39,100 nt of DNA, taken from a virus. The stretch spans positions 1 to 39,100 of IMG/VR virus record IMGVR_UViG_3300046467_000596; one strand, written 5' to 3'. The notes under the pieces were generated by a model. It ran no database searches. It was not told the origin of the DNA and was given only the letters and a program-made list of their open reading frames with translations. This document shows positions 1 through 8,501 of the stretch, one piece after another. Both the position numbers and the translations under genes were made by a program. Numbering within the stretch: the first letter of the stretch is position 1; each line of letters starts with the position of its first letter.

Positions 1-2
1 AC

Positions 3-1598
3 AATAAACAGAATTTTGTTGCTGCGTATCAGGAATCGATCAGTGGTGATGGCGTTAAGCTTTCTGCCCATAAAACATCCTATAATGATATTTGTATTTC
101 TGCAGGCGGGGTTATTGATTTAGATGCCACAGAAGGTATTGAGATATCTAGTAAGGCTTCCGCTCCTTCTAGTCCTAGTAGTAAATTATATAATCATAAT
201 GGAACTTTGAAGTGGGGAACTACTACACTAACTGGCGGCAGTAGCGGTGTTGATTCTATTATTGCAGGTACTGGTATAGATGTTAGTGGCGCTACGGGAG
301 ATGTAACTGTCACCCACGAAGACTATATATCAGGCGGAACCTCTGGTGGTGTTGGCAAGTATATACGATCAATAACAGTCAATGCTCAAGGCCACGTAAC
401 CTCTATAGATCAGGAGGATGAAAGTACGATAGCGGAGACTTTCTATTGGGTGGTGGCTGCTGGGGGTACGGCTGGTACTACTCAGATTGGTCCTTCTACT
501 GAAACTCTTACGTTCAATGGTACTGGTGCTACTAGTGTTACACGGGGTACCAATACTATAGATATTGCATCCACCAACACCACCTATAGTGCTGGAACGG
601 GTATGAGTTTGGTTGGTACTACGTTCAGCAGCACTGTTACAGACACCACTTATGTTGGTTCAAGTCCTATAACTTTGACTGGTAATGCTTTTGGTTTTAA
701 TGAGACTTTGATTGGTGGTACAGGCCATAACCACAATGGCAGCACCATTAAGGCTGCTTCTGGAACTTCGGCGGCACCAGGACTTTCATTTTCTGCCGAT
801 GCAAACTTAGGTTGGTATAGGTCAGCCGAAAATGTGATGACGTTCACCGCTGGCAACAGTGTTCGTTTGCATTTAAGTCAACAGGGCATGTCGAACTGGG
901 GCGGTACCTCAGCCCTTCCGTCATATTCCTTCATAAACGACGCAAACACCGGTATGTGGCAGCCCGCAGCTGATACTATTGCTTTCTCTTGTGGGACAGG
1001 CGGCGAGCGGATGAGGATTGATAGTTCTGGTCGTCTTGGAGTTGCTGAGGCTAATCCAAGTTATACGATACATTCTGGTGGAACTATATATGCTGCCAGC
1101 ACCTTATATGCTGCCAGTAATTCGTTCCATAATGGTGCATGTATGCCGTGGAGTTCTAATGTTTCCAATCTGGGTTCTACAAGTTACTATTGGGATGATC
1201 TTTACCATTCAGGCAGTACTCAGACATCTGATGTGAGTTTGAAGGAAAACATCGAAGATGCAACGTATGGTCTTGATTTCATCAATACTTTGCGTCCTGT
1301 TACATATACGAAGAAAGCTGGTGGGACTGGAAGAAATGGTCCTAGAACACATCATGGGTTTATTGCTCAGGAGATAGAGACGTTGCTTGGTGATGATGCT
1401 GACCACATTGCTTTGTGGGCTGATGGGTATCATCCTGCTGTATCTGCTGAAGAGGATCCTTCTGGCGTTGGTCAAGATGAGGGGCATGTGCAGGGGTTGC
1501 GTTATGTTGAGTTTATTCCTATCCTAACGAAAGCGCTGCAGGAAGTATCAACAAAATTAGAGGCTGCAGAGGCCAGATTGGCGGCTTTGGAAGCCTAA
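3..1598 (+). CDS. Tail fibre / appendage protein with C-terminal S74 self-cleaving chaperone (5' partial)
   Basis: The frame is open from the window edge, so the N-terminus lies outside; the first in-frame start-like codon (TTG 207) is probably internal. The visible part is Gly/Ser/Thr/Asn-rich and beta-structured. It holds two related modules (nt about 770-870 and 915-1020) sharing SF..DAN.G....A...F....G...R..., common in phage fibres. The C-terminus has the S74 intramolecular chaperone signature: SDVSLKENI at nt 1227-1253, then LRPVTY and HHGFIAQEI. In this family the Ser/Lys pair of S-D-x-x-L-K performs autocleavage just before the Ser (here codon 1227-1229), releasing the chaperone after fibre trimerisation. 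The last about 20 residues form a short coiled coil (KLEAAEARLAALEA). It is probably a host-recognition fibre at the end of the structural module. Confidence 0.85.
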   Translation, partial: NKQNFVAAYQESISGDGVKLSAHKTSYNDICISAGGVIDLDATEGIEISSKASAPSSPSSKLYNHNGTLKWGTTTLTGGSSGVDSIIAGTGIDVSGATGDVTVTHEDYISGGTSGGVGKYIRSITVNAQGHVTSIDQEDESTIAETFYWVVAAGGTAGTTQIGPSTETLTFNGTGATSVTRGTNTIDIASTNTTYSAGTGMSLVGTTFSSTVTDTTYVGSSPITLTGNAFGFNETLIGGTGHNHNGSTIKAASGTSAAPGLSFSADANLGWYRSAENVMTFTAGNSVRLHLSQQGMSNWGGTSALPSYSFINDANTGMWQPAADTIAFSCGTGGERMRIDSSGRLGVAEANPSYTIHSGGTIYAASTLYAASNSFHNGACMPWSSNVSNLGSTSYYWDDLYHSGSTQTSDVSLKENIEDATYGLDFINTLRPVTYTKKAGGTGRNGPRTHHGFIAQEIETLLGDDADHIALWADGYHPAVSAEEDPSGVGQDEGHVQGLRYVEFIPILTKALQEVSTKLEAAEARLAALEA

Positions 1599-1619
1599 AA
1601 GTGGTATAATGGAGGTACA

Positions 1620-2237
1620 ATGCCGGATTACAACAATTACGACGCAATAAGCTGGTCCTTAGGGACTCCTATAACTGCAGGTAGATTGCAGCAAATGTCA
1701 ACAAACATTGCTCAGGTCAAGTCTGCGACAGATAAGTACGCTAAGGGTGTTCTGGTTTTGAACCAGCATACGGCTCAGATTGATGCTATAACGAATACTG
1801 TTTTACATACTGGTTTAACTACTTCTGCTTATACGATTGCTATCTTGAATAGTGCTTCTGGAAGCGGCAGTACGGATCAGCGTATTACTTTAGAGGCAAC
1901 TAGGTGGTATAAGGTGTCTTTGATTTTGCCTCATATTGTATTAACGGCAGATCATGCTGATAGCAAGTTTACGATCAAGCTTATCAAAACGGTGTCTTCC
2001 ACTGATACGACTTTGGGCGCATTTGAAGTTATGAGAACAAACAGCACCGCTGCCGGATCTATGGGAGGCGGTGTGTATAGTACTGTAATTGATACTGGTG
2101 CAGGTAGCACAACTCCACATGAGTTTAAAGCTACGATTACACAGACTGGTAGAAGCGGATCTGCGACCTATTCTGTTAATGCAGACGCAACATTCCCCCT
2201 CCAGCTCATGGTGGAAGATGTCGGAACCTCAACGTAG
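1620..2237 (+). CDS. Hypothetical protein, probable virion/tail-associated
   Basis: 205 aa, not assigned to a named family. ATG start with GGAGG at 1611-1615. The N-terminal 60 residues look helical (ITAGRLQQMSTNIAQVKSATDKYAKGV). The rest is Thr/Ser-rich and beta-strand-like, resembling phage minor tail or base-plate decoration proteins. Its position directly after the S74 fibre supports a structural role by context only. The 3' end overlaps the following HNH gene by 20 nt. Confidence 0.6.
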   Translation: MPDYNNYDAISWSLGTPITAGRLQQMSTNIAQVKSATDKYAKGVLVLNQHTAQIDAITNTVLHTGLTTSAYTIAILNSASGSGSTDQRITLEATRWYKVSLILPHIVLTADHADSKFTIKLIKTVSSTDTTLGAFEVMRTNSTAAGSMGGGVYSTVIDTGAGSTTPHEFKATITQTGRSGSATYSVNADATFPLQLMVEDVGTST

Positions 2238-2667
2238 AACCTTAGTTTCTCGTCGTGAAGACTTGAAATGGGGTAACGATGCGCGTCAGGGGAAAGGTAA
2301 TAGCAACTGGCATGGCGGCAAATATTTTGATGACAAAGGATACGTTCGAGTACGTATGCCCGATCATCCTTATGAAGTTCATGGATATGTCTATGAGCAT
2401 CGTCTTGTTGTAGAGAGAGCTTTAAACCGTTATCTCGAGTCTTGGGAATCATGTCATCATATTAATGAAATAAAAGAAGACAACAGGATCTCCAATCTGT
2501 TTCTATGCACAGTTTCTGAACATAGCACTATCCATCGTGAAGGATATAATCATACTATTGAACATAAAGACTACATGAGACAAAAAATGAAAGGCAAGCG
2601 ACCAGCAGGCTTTAAAGGAAAATCTAAAAAAATCCCTGAAATGCCGAATGATGACTTGACGGAGTGA
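2218..2667 (+). CDS. HNH homing-type endonuclease
   Basis: 149 aa from ATG 2218. The same frame stays open upstream to 2089, but that stretch lies inside the previous gene and is low-complexity. The N-terminus has the N.NWHGG..F..KGYV pattern seen before HNH domains of free-standing phage endonucleases. Then come GYVYEHRLVVE (about 57-66) and the core HHINEIKEDNRISNL (80-94), whose His pair and Asn are the HNH metal and catalytic residues. The C-terminal 40 residues are Lys-rich and probably bind DNA. The gene sits between a virion gene and the metallophosphoesterase, as expected of an inserted selfish nuclease. No intron boundary is evident. Confidence 0.8.
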   Translation: MSEPQRRTLVSRREDLKWGNDARQGKGNSNWHGGKYFDDKGYVRVRMPDHPYEVHGYVYEHRLVVERALNRYLESWESCHHINEIKEDNRISNLFLCTVSEHSTIHREGYNHTIEHKDYMRQKMKGKRPAGFKGKSKKIPEMPNDDLTE

Positions 2668-2671
2668 TACT

Positions 2672-3868
2672 ATGAGTGAATCCGACACAGGAGACGAAAT
2701 GCAAAAATGTGAAGGCGATGGGTGCGAAATCCTTTTTGCACCTAATAGCCATAATCAAAAGTATGCTGACTCAAGATGCCGAAAAGAACAGGAGTATAAT
2801 ATAGTTTGCAGCCATCGTCGTGAACTTAACGACTTTGGTGTACCAAACAATCCTATGGATGATTTACAAGTAGCAGACGAAGTAGAATTGAAACTTGCTT
2901 ATACTAAGCTAGTTCAAGAATACGAAAAAATTAAAAGCAAAAAAGATGACCTATCGGCTGCCGTTTATCGTGCAGTTTCAGATCAGGTATCTAAGTATCA
3001 GGTGCCTGCAACTCCTACACCTATAGATGATAGGAGAACTAAAGGTGAAGAAGTTGCTGTTGCAGTCTTGTCAGATTGGCAATTGGCTAAAGTAACTCCT
3101 GATTACGACTCTTCGACTTGCGAAGAGCGAATTATCAAGTATGCTGATAAAGTTGTTGATCTGACTGAAATCCAAAGAGCTGACCACCCTGTGAAAGATA
3201 TTCATGTTTGGGTGCTTGGTGATATTGTTGAGGGAGAGTTAATCTTTCCCGGTCAGAGTTTTCTTATTGATGGTGGCTTGTATCGTCAGGTCACTATTGA
3301 TGGACCTAGAATTATGACAGCGTTCTTTGATAAGATGTTGGCTAATTTTAGGAAGGTCACTGTAACCGCTGTCATTGGTAATCATGGCGCTATTGGCGGT
3401 AGGCAGAGAAAAGACCATGATCCTGAAACTAATGCAGATAGAATGCTTTATAGGATTATGGACCTCGTTTACAAGAAGGAAGATAGAATTACTTTCAACA
3501 TTCCTGATGGACGCGGGGAAGGCAATTGGTATGCTATTGACAGAATTGGTGAGTATAGTTGCTTACTATGTCATGGAGATCAGTTTAGAAGCTTCTCGTC
3601 TTTCCATCCGTTTCAAAAAAAGATATTCGGATGGAAGGTTGGAGCGATCAAAGAGGACTTTAAAGATGTTATGCTTGGACATTGGCATACGCCAACTAAG
3701 ATGACATTCAATACAGTCCAATGTAGGATCTCAGGTAGTCCTGAGTCTACTAATGAATATGCTATTGAAAAGTTAGCCGCAGTAGGCAGACCGTCACAGC
3801 ACTTACAGTTTGTGCATCCTGAAAAGGGTATTGTGACGGCTGAATATACATGTTGGCTAGACGACTAG
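2672..3868 (+). CDS. Calcineurin-like metallophosphoesterase with N-terminal zinc-ribbon-like segment
   Basis: 398 aa; ATG 2672 with GGAG at 2661-2664. Calcineurin-type motifs appear in order: SDWQ (134-137, replacing the usual D-x-H), GDIVEGE (183-189), GNHGAIG (236-242), HGDQ (301-304) and GHWH (336-339). These bind a di-metal centre and hydrolyse phosphodiesters or phosphomonoesters. An N-terminal C-x4-C...C stretch (C13, C18, C36) preceding QKYADSRCRK resembles a small zinc ribbon. A coiled helix (about 70-110) links the two parts. Related phage enzymes are placed near SbcD/Mre11-type nucleases, but whether this one cuts DNA cannot be told from sequence. It lies between an HNH gene and the holin. 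Confidence 0.8.
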   Translation: MSESDTGDEMQKCEGDGCEILFAPNSHNQKYADSRCRKEQEYNIVCSHRRELNDFGVPNNPMDDLQVADEVELKLAYTKLVQEYEKIKSKKDDLSAAVYRAVSDQVSKYQVPATPTPIDDRRTKGEEVAVAVLSDWQLAKVTPDYDSSTCEERIIKYADKVVDLTEIQRADHPVKDIHVWVLGDIVEGELIFPGQSFLIDGGLYRQVTIDGPRIMTAFFDKMLANFRKVTVTAVIGNHGAIGGRQRKDHDPETNADRMLYRIMDLVYKKEDRITFNIPDGRGEGNWYAIDRIGEYSCLLCHGDQFRSFSSFHPFQKKIFGWKVGAIKEDFKDVMLGHWHTPTKMTFNTVQCRISGSPESTNEYAIEKLAAVGRPSQHLQFVHPEKGIVTAEYTCWLDD

Positions 3869-3880
3869 GAGGATAATAAT

Positions 3881-4075
3881 ATGAGTTTATATAAAGACAT
3901 TTTAGAGCGGGCCATTTGGACTGCTGCGCAGGCCTTTTTGGCTGTGTTTACTGTAGGCGATCTATCATCAGCTAAGGCTGCTGGTGTCGCTGCAATGGGT
4001 GCTGCTATCTCGGTTGCTAAGAGTATTGTAGCAAGCAAGATGGGCGACCCATCCAATGCTTCCATGGTGAGTTGA
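3881..4075 (+). CDS. Putative holin (r1t-like)
   Basis: 64 aa; ATG 3881 after GGAGG at 3868-3872. The start MSLYKDILERAIWTAAQAFLAVF is an amphipathic/hydrophobic helix. A short polar turn and a second Ala/Gly/Val-rich helix (AAGVAAMGAAISVAKSIVAS) follow. This layout and the ERA.WTA.QAFLAV pattern match actinophage holins of the r1t family, which form membrane lesions that time lysis. Hydrophobicity is moderate, so exact membrane topology is uncertain. No endolysin is adjacent; the nearest wall hydrolase is at 38.3 kb. Confidence 0.7.
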   Translation: MSLYKDILERAIWTAAQAFLAVFTVGDLSSAKAAGVAAMGAAISVAKSIVASKMGDPSNASMVS

Positions 4076-4296
4076 TGACGACTCCATCACGCATCAGGGT
4101 GCATATAATTTGCCCCAACTGTGGCGGTAAAATAATGGAAGGGCCACGGTATAGAAGTACGATTGAATTATCATGCTTGATGTGTTGGTGGAGGGATGAG
4201 CCTTTCATAGAGCAATGGGAAGAATCTAAAAAGAAAGTTTACGAGCGAAGGTTAAAAGAGCAAAGGTTAAATGAGCGAACTAGAAAAGCTAGCTAA
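4075..4296 (+). CDS. Small zinc-ribbon-like protein
   Basis: 73 aa from ATG 4075, overlapping the holin stop as TGATG; a TTG at 4072 would add one residue. It contains CPNCGG and, about 20 residues later, CLMC, a four-Cys zinc ribbon. A Lys/Arg/Glu-rich C-terminal helix (EESKKKVYERRLKEQRLNERTRK) follows. Function unknown; nucleic-acid binding is possible. It overlaps the next gene by 26 nt. Confidence 0.6.
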   Translation: MTTPSRIRVHIICPNCGGKIMEGPRYRSTIELSCLMCWWRDEPFIEQWEESKKKVYERRLKEQRLNERTRKAS

Positions 4297-4717
4297 TAAA
4301 ATAAATGCTCAAGTAAAGGGCTTTTATATACAGGATGATGTAATCGTTAAGGCTCTTCGTTATCTTAAGCGAGACGGTAAAGTTTTGTTTAAGCGTATTG
4401 ATACAGGCGAAGAGTATCTTGACGACTACAGGGGTTCTGCTCTTTTTCGTAAGCGCGTATTCATAATAGGAGAAGTTGCTAAGATGGTTGGTAGGGCAGC
4501 AGGTACTATAAGGGACTATGAACGTTCCGGCCTGCTGCCCGCCGCCAACCGCTTTCGATATAGCAATACAGAATATAGATACTATACTTATAACGATGTT
4601 AGAGAGATAGAGTCGTTTTTTAATTCACAAAAAGTCGGCAGGCCGACGAAAAAACGTGTATACTCCCGTACAGACCTGAGCGATAAACTCAGGAAAGCCA
4701 AGAAAGGTATATTATGA
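4271..4717 (+). CDS. MerR-like helix-turn-helix protein
   Basis: 148 aa. Residues about 64-116 read as a MerR-family winged HTH: FIIGEVAKMVGRAAGTIRDYERSG, LLPA, then YRYYTYNDVREIESF, with the RYY..ND wing signature. The N-terminal 60 residues are not recognised. The C-terminal 30 are strongly basic (VGRPTKKRVYSRTD...KLRKAKK). No Cys effector-binding dimerisation arm is present. Probably a DNA-binding regulator of the early or replication genes that follow. Confidence 0.7.
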   Translation: MSELEKLANKINAQVKGFYIQDDVIVKALRYLKRDGKVLFKRIDTGEEYLDDYRGSALFRKRVFIIGEVAKMVGRAAGTIRDYERSGLLPAANRFRYSNTEYRYYTYNDVREIESFFNSQKVGRPTKKRVYSRTDLSDKLRKAKKGIL

Positions 4718-4914
4718 GTAACGAAGACAATCATGTTTGGGTGTCGATTGGCATTACAAAGAATTTAGGTAACTACGAATCAATGCGTTTAGATGCTGGT
4801 GCAAAAATGGCAGGAGATCCGCAAGATGAAAAGTTGTGGAACCAGTTATGGAAAACGGTTGATGAGCAGTTAGAAGCCAAGCTTGCAGAAATTGATAAGG
4901 GACATGCTGGGTGA
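4714..4914 (+). CDS. Conserved-type small phage protein, unknown function
   Basis: 66 aa; its ATG overlaps the previous stop (ATGA). The pattern VSIGITKNLGNYESMRLDAGAKM, a strand-turn-strand followed by a helical tail (LWNQLWKTVDEQLEAKLAEI), resembles short proteins common near replication genes of actinophages. No function can be assigned. Confidence 0.55.
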   Translation: MSNEDNHVWVSIGITKNLGNYESMRLDAGAKMAGDPQDEKLWNQLWKTVDEQLEAKLAEIDKGHAG

Positions 4915-5236
4915 TATTGATGCGTTTGAAGGTTGGCAAGCCCATGCTTTATGCAGGAGTCATAGGAATCCTGGTTGGTGGACTAGTGATGATATTGCTG
5001 AATTGGAAAACGCCAAAACTGTTTGTATGGAATGTTCGGTAAGAGTGCCATGTATAATAAGTGCTGTCACCGACCCGTACACCGATCTGGTAGAATTGCC
5101 AGTAATGGGTGTGTATGCGGGGATGTCAAGATTAGACATGTTGATGGACACTTGGAAAAGGATAGATGATGTCTCAGAATCAAACTGGAGCGGACCTGAT
5201 AAAGTTGTTGAGACAGTTATCCAGCGAGACGGGTAA
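4904..5236 (+). CDS. WhiB-like [4Fe-4S] protein (first copy)
   Basis: 110 aa from ATG 4904 (AAGGGA at 4897-4902); an upstream in-frame TTG at 4883 is less likely. The WhiB Cys set is complete: C17, C41-x2-C44 and C50. A GVYAGMS turn (69-75) replaces the canonical G-[VI]-W-G-G-x-[ST]. WhiB proteins bind a redox-sensitive cluster and contact the principal sigma factor; phage versions repress or redirect host WhiB targets. The basic AT-hook-like C-terminus of typical WhiB proteins is missing. The last 24 residues overlap the next gene. Confidence 0.8.
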   Translation: MLGDIDAFEGWQAHALCRSHRNPGWWTSDDIAELENAKTVCMECSVRVPCIISAVTDPYTDLVELPVMGVYAGMSRLDMLMDTWKRIDDVSESNWSGPDKVVETVIQRDG

Positions 5237-5483
5237 GTTCTTCCTTCCTGACATTGGAAGAGAAGAGTCTATCGCTGACAGCTTGCTAGATGCTTATAGA
5301 TTTGATGACTTGTCACAGTGCGCTAGCGCATATATAAAGAAGGCAGGCAGTCCTATTTTAATGTTTAGTTTTGCAATGGAAGTGCCGTCAATAATTCAGA
5401 AAGCAGTTACGGAAAGGGAGTCACGAGAAAAGTTTCGTTCGATTGTTGAAAAGACAAAAGAGAGAATGGATCAACGAAAGTGA
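5166..5483 (+). CDS. Hypothetical protein overlapping the WhiB gene
   Basis: 105 aa. ATG 5166 (or 5169) has a good Shine-Dalgarno, AAAAGGA at about 5155-5161. This gives a 71-nt out-of-frame overlap with the WhiB-like gene, far longer than the 4-nt overlaps elsewhere. Mostly helical with a charged C-terminus (ESREKFRSIVEKTKERMDQRK). No family recognised. It lies directly before the helicase and ends in a GTGA overlap with it. Confidence 0.55.
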   Translation: MMSQNQTGADLIKLLRQLSSETGKFFLPDIGREESIADSLLDAYRFDDLSQCASAYIKKAGSPILMFSFAMEVPSIIQKAVTERESREKFRSIVEKTKERMDQRK

Positions 5484-6697
5484 ATTATGAAGTTAAATTA
5501 CTAAATGCAGTATTAGATTCAGGTGACTATGTGTCATGTCAGAGCGAGAATGTAGGCCAAGTATTTTTAAACTATAAAGATATTTGGTCTTTTATTTCTG
5601 GCCACTACGACAAGCATAATAAGACACCGGCAAAAACTGAGATTAAGGCGCACTTTCCAGACTTTGAGTATCTGACTACAACTGAGCCTTTGGCTTATTA
5701 TATTGATCAGGCACGACAAGAGTCTATGTCTGCTCAGACAAGAGAGTTGATTGTCAATACACATGAGATGTTGAAGAGTGGCGGCCCTAAGACTGCTTTA
5801 AACTTTTTGTTGTCTAATGCCAATAAACTGGTTAAGGAAACTACAAATCTAAAGGATACAGATTTAGTTGGTGATTGGCAAAACAGAGTTGATGAATTAA
5901 AGGTTCTATCTGAGAGTGAAAATCATGGCATCATTGGTGTACCTAGTGGTATATCTGTTATTGATGCTGAGTTTGGTGGTTGGCAAGCAGGTGACTTTGT
6001 AATTCTGCTTGGCTGGACAGGTGTTGGCAAGAGTTTTGTCGCTCGTCTGTTTGCCGTTAATGCTTGGCTTGCTGGCTATCGTCCTATGATTATCTCTTTG
6101 GAGATGAATAAGCAGCAGGAAGCTCAGAGAGTTGATACTCTACTTAACAAAGGTAGAGGGTTTTTTACTCATTCTGATCTTGTAAGACCCAATGCAGAGG
6201 TTGTAGACTCGTATAAGAAGTGGGCTGAGGATACGTTCACTGATATGCATCCTTTCTATCTGATTACTTCTGATGGACTAGATGTGGTAGACCAGCATTT
6301 AGTTCAGGCTAAGATTGATCAGTATAGTCCAGATTTGGTTATTCTTGATTATCACGGTTTGTTTGATGATGCTAGTGGTGCTAAGTCTGAAACCGAGAAG
6401 GCTAAGAATCTGTCTAAGGCTTTCAAGCGTATGGCTGTGAGGAACAACGTTCCTATTATTGATGTCGCTGCTGTAACGATGCAGGATGGTCACTCTGAAC
6501 GTCCTCCTGAATTGGAGGAAGTTGCTTGGAGCAAGCAGTTGGCTTATGATGCCGATTTGGTTTTGTCTCTGCATAGGGAAATGGATTCTAGTATCTTTCA
6601 GGTGGTGAGCAGAAAAGTACGTCGTGCAAATCATTTCGGATTCTATTTAGATTGGAATCTGGATACTGGTGAGTGGAAGGAAGAATGGGGTGTCTAA
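5480..6697 (+). CDS. dnaB: DnaB-like replicative DNA helicase
   Basis: 405 aa, GTG start overlapping the previous stop (GTGA). It has an N-terminal helical region and a RecA-fold ATPase. Walker A is GWTGVGKS (178-185), followed by the SLEMNKQQEAQR region typical of DnaB motif H1a. Walker B is PDLVILDY (284-291), and the arginine-rich end SRKVRRANHFGFYLDW fits the C-terminal ring-closing region. Family function is 5'-3' unwinding at the replication fork as a hexamer. At about 400 aa it is shorter than host DnaB (about 450-470) and the N-domain is divergent. It lies directly before the primase. Confidence 0.85.
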   Translation: MNYEVKLLNAVLDSGDYVSCQSENVGQVFLNYKDIWSFISGHYDKHNKTPAKTEIKAHFPDFEYLTTTEPLAYYIDQARQESMSAQTRELIVNTHEMLKSGGPKTALNFLLSNANKLVKETTNLKDTDLVGDWQNRVDELKVLSESENHGIIGVPSGISVIDAEFGGWQAGDFVILLGWTGVGKSFVARLFAVNAWLAGYRPMIISLEMNKQQEAQRVDTLLNKGRGFFTHSDLVRPNAEVVDSYKKWAEDTFTDMHPFYLITSDGLDVVDQHLVQAKIDQYSPDLVILDYHGLFDDASGAKSETEKAKNLSKAFKRMAVRNNVPIIDVAAVTMQDGHSERPPELEEVAWSKQLAYDADLVLSLHREMDSSIFQVVSRKVRRANHFGFYLDWNLDTGEWKEEWGV

Positions 6698-6884
6698 TAT
6701 CGTGAAGGTATATGAAGGCAGCGCTAAAGATGTTGAAACTATCATCAGGCTCAAACCTTGGATAACGGATGAGATTACTCAAGAGTTGAAAGAGACCGGA
6801 GTGGAGGTAATTGAATGCAAGTTTGTATGGTCGTATGATCCTACAACAACGTACTTCAATTATACTGTCGATGCCATCGCTTGA
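6690..6884 (+). CDS. Small hypothetical protein between helicase and primase
   Basis: 64 aa. The GTG at 6690 is chosen because GGAAGGAAG lies just upstream (6676-6684); an in-frame GTG at 6669 lies inside the helicase gene and lacks this. The sequence SNIVKVYEGSAKDVETII suggests a small alpha/beta fold (VYEGS, VEVIECKFVWSYD). No family recognised. It overlaps the primase start by 14 nt. Confidence 0.5.
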   Translation: MSNIVKVYEGSAKDVETIIRLKPWITDEITQELKETGVEVIECKFVWSYDPTTTYFNYTVDAIA

Positions 6885-7776
6885 AACAACCATCAGAGAC
6901 ACTTTGCATCGGGGTGCCGTTACTATTATGAGCGAGATGGGTACTGAGATGGTGGCTTATTGTCCTTTTCATGGCAATATGAATACGCCGTCATTTTCTA
7001 TCAATAGGTATACGGGCTTATGGCAATGCTTTAACCCTGACTGCAATATGCGTGGTGGTATCAGGATGCTCAAGAAGCTTCTACTTAATGAAGATTATAG
7101 AGATCTTGAAGCTGCCTCAAAAGATTATATTGATAAACTTCTTAGTGAGGAAGAAGAGGAAGAGGATTTTGGAGAGATTGAAGAGCAATTAAATAATTGT
7201 AAAGTATCTTATAATACTGATACATCTGTATTGAATATACTCTTAGATAGAGGTTTCAGTATGGAGACGTTGGAGTATTTCGAGATAGGTTTCTCGGTTC
7301 CGAAAAGCAGAGTTGTTATCCCAGCCAGAGACCAATTTTTTAATTTGGTGGGATTGATAGGTAGAGCGGTAACAAAGGAGCAGATTCCAAGGTATCTGTA
7401 TAGCACAGGTTTTCCAAAAAGGAATATACTGTTCAATTTGAATAACGCTAAGATCTACGATGAAGTAATCATCGTGGAGGGTAGTCTTGATGCAATGAAA
7501 ATACATCAAGCAGGTTACCCTAATGTTGTGGCTACACTTGGCGCCATCATAACGGATAATCAGATGAAACTAATCAAAAATTACTTTGATTCCATCACAA
7601 TAATTCCTGACAACGATGACGCGGGTAGAGCCATGAAAGATGCTATAATACAAGGAGTGCGCAGTAAGGAAACATATTTGGCAGAATGCCCTGAAGGTTT
7701 CAAAGATGCTGCTGACTTAAATAGTAAACAAATAAGCAACATAATAGAAAATAGAAAAAATTCAATATTCAACTAG
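6871..7776 (+). CDS. dnaG: DnaG-like DNA primase (CHC2 zinc finger + TOPRIM)
   Basis: 301 aa from ATG 6871. In-frame upstream starts exist (TTG 6811 just after a GGAGGT, ATG 6835) but only add residues encoded within the previous gene. The CHC2 zinc finger is C31-x2-H34 ... C53-x4-C58 (CPFH, WQCFNPDC). A Glu-rich linker (about 90-105) precedes the catalytic half. TOPRIM is at 200-250, with the acidic motif VIIVEGSLDA and the metal motif PDNDDAGR. The helicase-binding C-domain of host DnaG is absent, as in compact phage primases. It makes RNA primers with the adjacent DnaB-like helicase. Confidence 0.85.
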   Translation: MPSLETTIRDTLHRGAVTIMSEMGTEMVAYCPFHGNMNTPSFSINRYTGLWQCFNPDCNMRGGIRMLKKLLLNEDYRDLEAASKDYIDKLLSEEEEEEDFGEIEEQLNNCKVSYNTDTSVLNILLDRGFSMETLEYFEIGFSVPKSRVVIPARDQFFNLVGLIGRAVTKEQIPRYLYSTGFPKRNILFNLNNAKIYDEVIIVEGSLDAMKIHQAGYPNVVATLGAIITDNQMKLIKNYFDSITIIPDNDDAGRAMKDAIIQGVRSKETYLAECPEGFKDAADLNSKQISNIIENRKNSIFN

Positions 7777-7786
7777 GAGAAAAAAT

Positions 7787-8437
7787 ATGAAAAGTTATAG
7801 TACACTTGCAGATATGAAGAAAACGATTGAGGAATCTAGTAGTGCCTCTGGTACGGGTAAGAGGTTTATTTACCTGCGTGATGGAGACAACTATAAGATT
7901 CGCTTTCGTCAGGAGCTTACAGAAGATGGATCAAACTTTAATGAGGATGCAGGAACGGCTGCAGTCATTCAGGTTGTTACATCTCCTATTAATTGGAAGT
8001 ACAAGGCGATGAGCACTGCTGATTCAGCAGATCATGATTATCGCTGTTGGGCTAAGGAGCAGATGGTTAGCGATAAGCGGTGGAAGCCACGGCCTGTGCT
8101 GTTGATTAATGCCGCTGTTGAGACGGAGCCGGGTAATTGGGAGCCTCGTATTATTGAGTCTACTCTTACTAATCCTCGTCACATTGGTCAGACAGTCATT
8201 GAGTATGCTGAGACGTATGGAACTATTACGGATCGCTACTACAAGTTCAGTAGGACTGGTAGTGGCCCGCAGGACACAAGCTACACTCTGATTCCGTTAG
8301 AGAATGGCGATGAGCCTGAGAGCATTACTAATCTTCAAATGCACGATTTGGAGAATGTCTATAAGGTTGTTCCTTATGACCAGCAGGAGTCCTTTTACAC
8401 TACAGGTGAAGTTGCTTCATCTGGTGGTGGTTGGTAG
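7787..8437 (+). CDS. Probable single-stranded DNA-binding protein
   Basis: 216 aa, ATG 7787 after AGGAG. The pattern FIYLRDGDNYKIRFRQEL, conserved aromatic strands and a Gly-rich C-terminal tail resemble phage ssDNA-binding proteins of the gp32-like/OB-fold group. Aromatics and basic residues are spread through the core (NWKYKAM, RCWAKEQ, RYYKFSRTG). Location between primase and polymerase fits. There is no zinc knuckle and no strongly acidic tail, so the assignment is by context and weak resemblance. A strong hairpin follows the gene. Confidence 0.5.
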   Translation: MKSYSTLADMKKTIEESSSASGTGKRFIYLRDGDNYKIRFRQELTEDGSNFNEDAGTAAVIQVVTSPINWKYKAMSTADSADHDYRCWAKEQMVSDKRWKPRPVLLINAAVETEPGNWEPRIIESTLTNPRHIGQTVIEYAETYGTITDRYYKFSRTGSGPQDTSYTLIPLENGDEPESITNLQMHDLENVYKVVPYDQQESFYTTGEVASSGGGW

Positions 8438-8450
8438 AGGTATAAAGTTG

Positions 8451-8480
8451 AAGGGGGAGGGGAGAAATCCTCTCCCCCTT
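8451..8480 (+). terminator. Stem-loop terminator candidate
   Basis: The 13-nt arms AAGGGGGAGGGGA and TCCTCTCCCCCTT pair with one mismatch around a GAAA tetraloop. The stem is very GC-rich but is followed by AAGCTTTAG rather than a long T-run. It sits in the 64-nt gap after the ssDNA-binding-protein gene. It could be a terminator, an attenuator or an RNA-stabilising 3' end that favours the abundant upstream message. Confidence 0.65.
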
Positions 8481-8501
8481 AAGCTTTAGAAAGGGTTAAA
8501 C

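Noticed and set aside
1602-1610. TGGTATAAT, a perfect extended -10, before the gene at 1620
   Set aside because: Transcription would start at about 1617, beyond the GGAGG ribosome site that clearly serves ATG 1620. A leaderless message is possible but the ribosome site argues against it.
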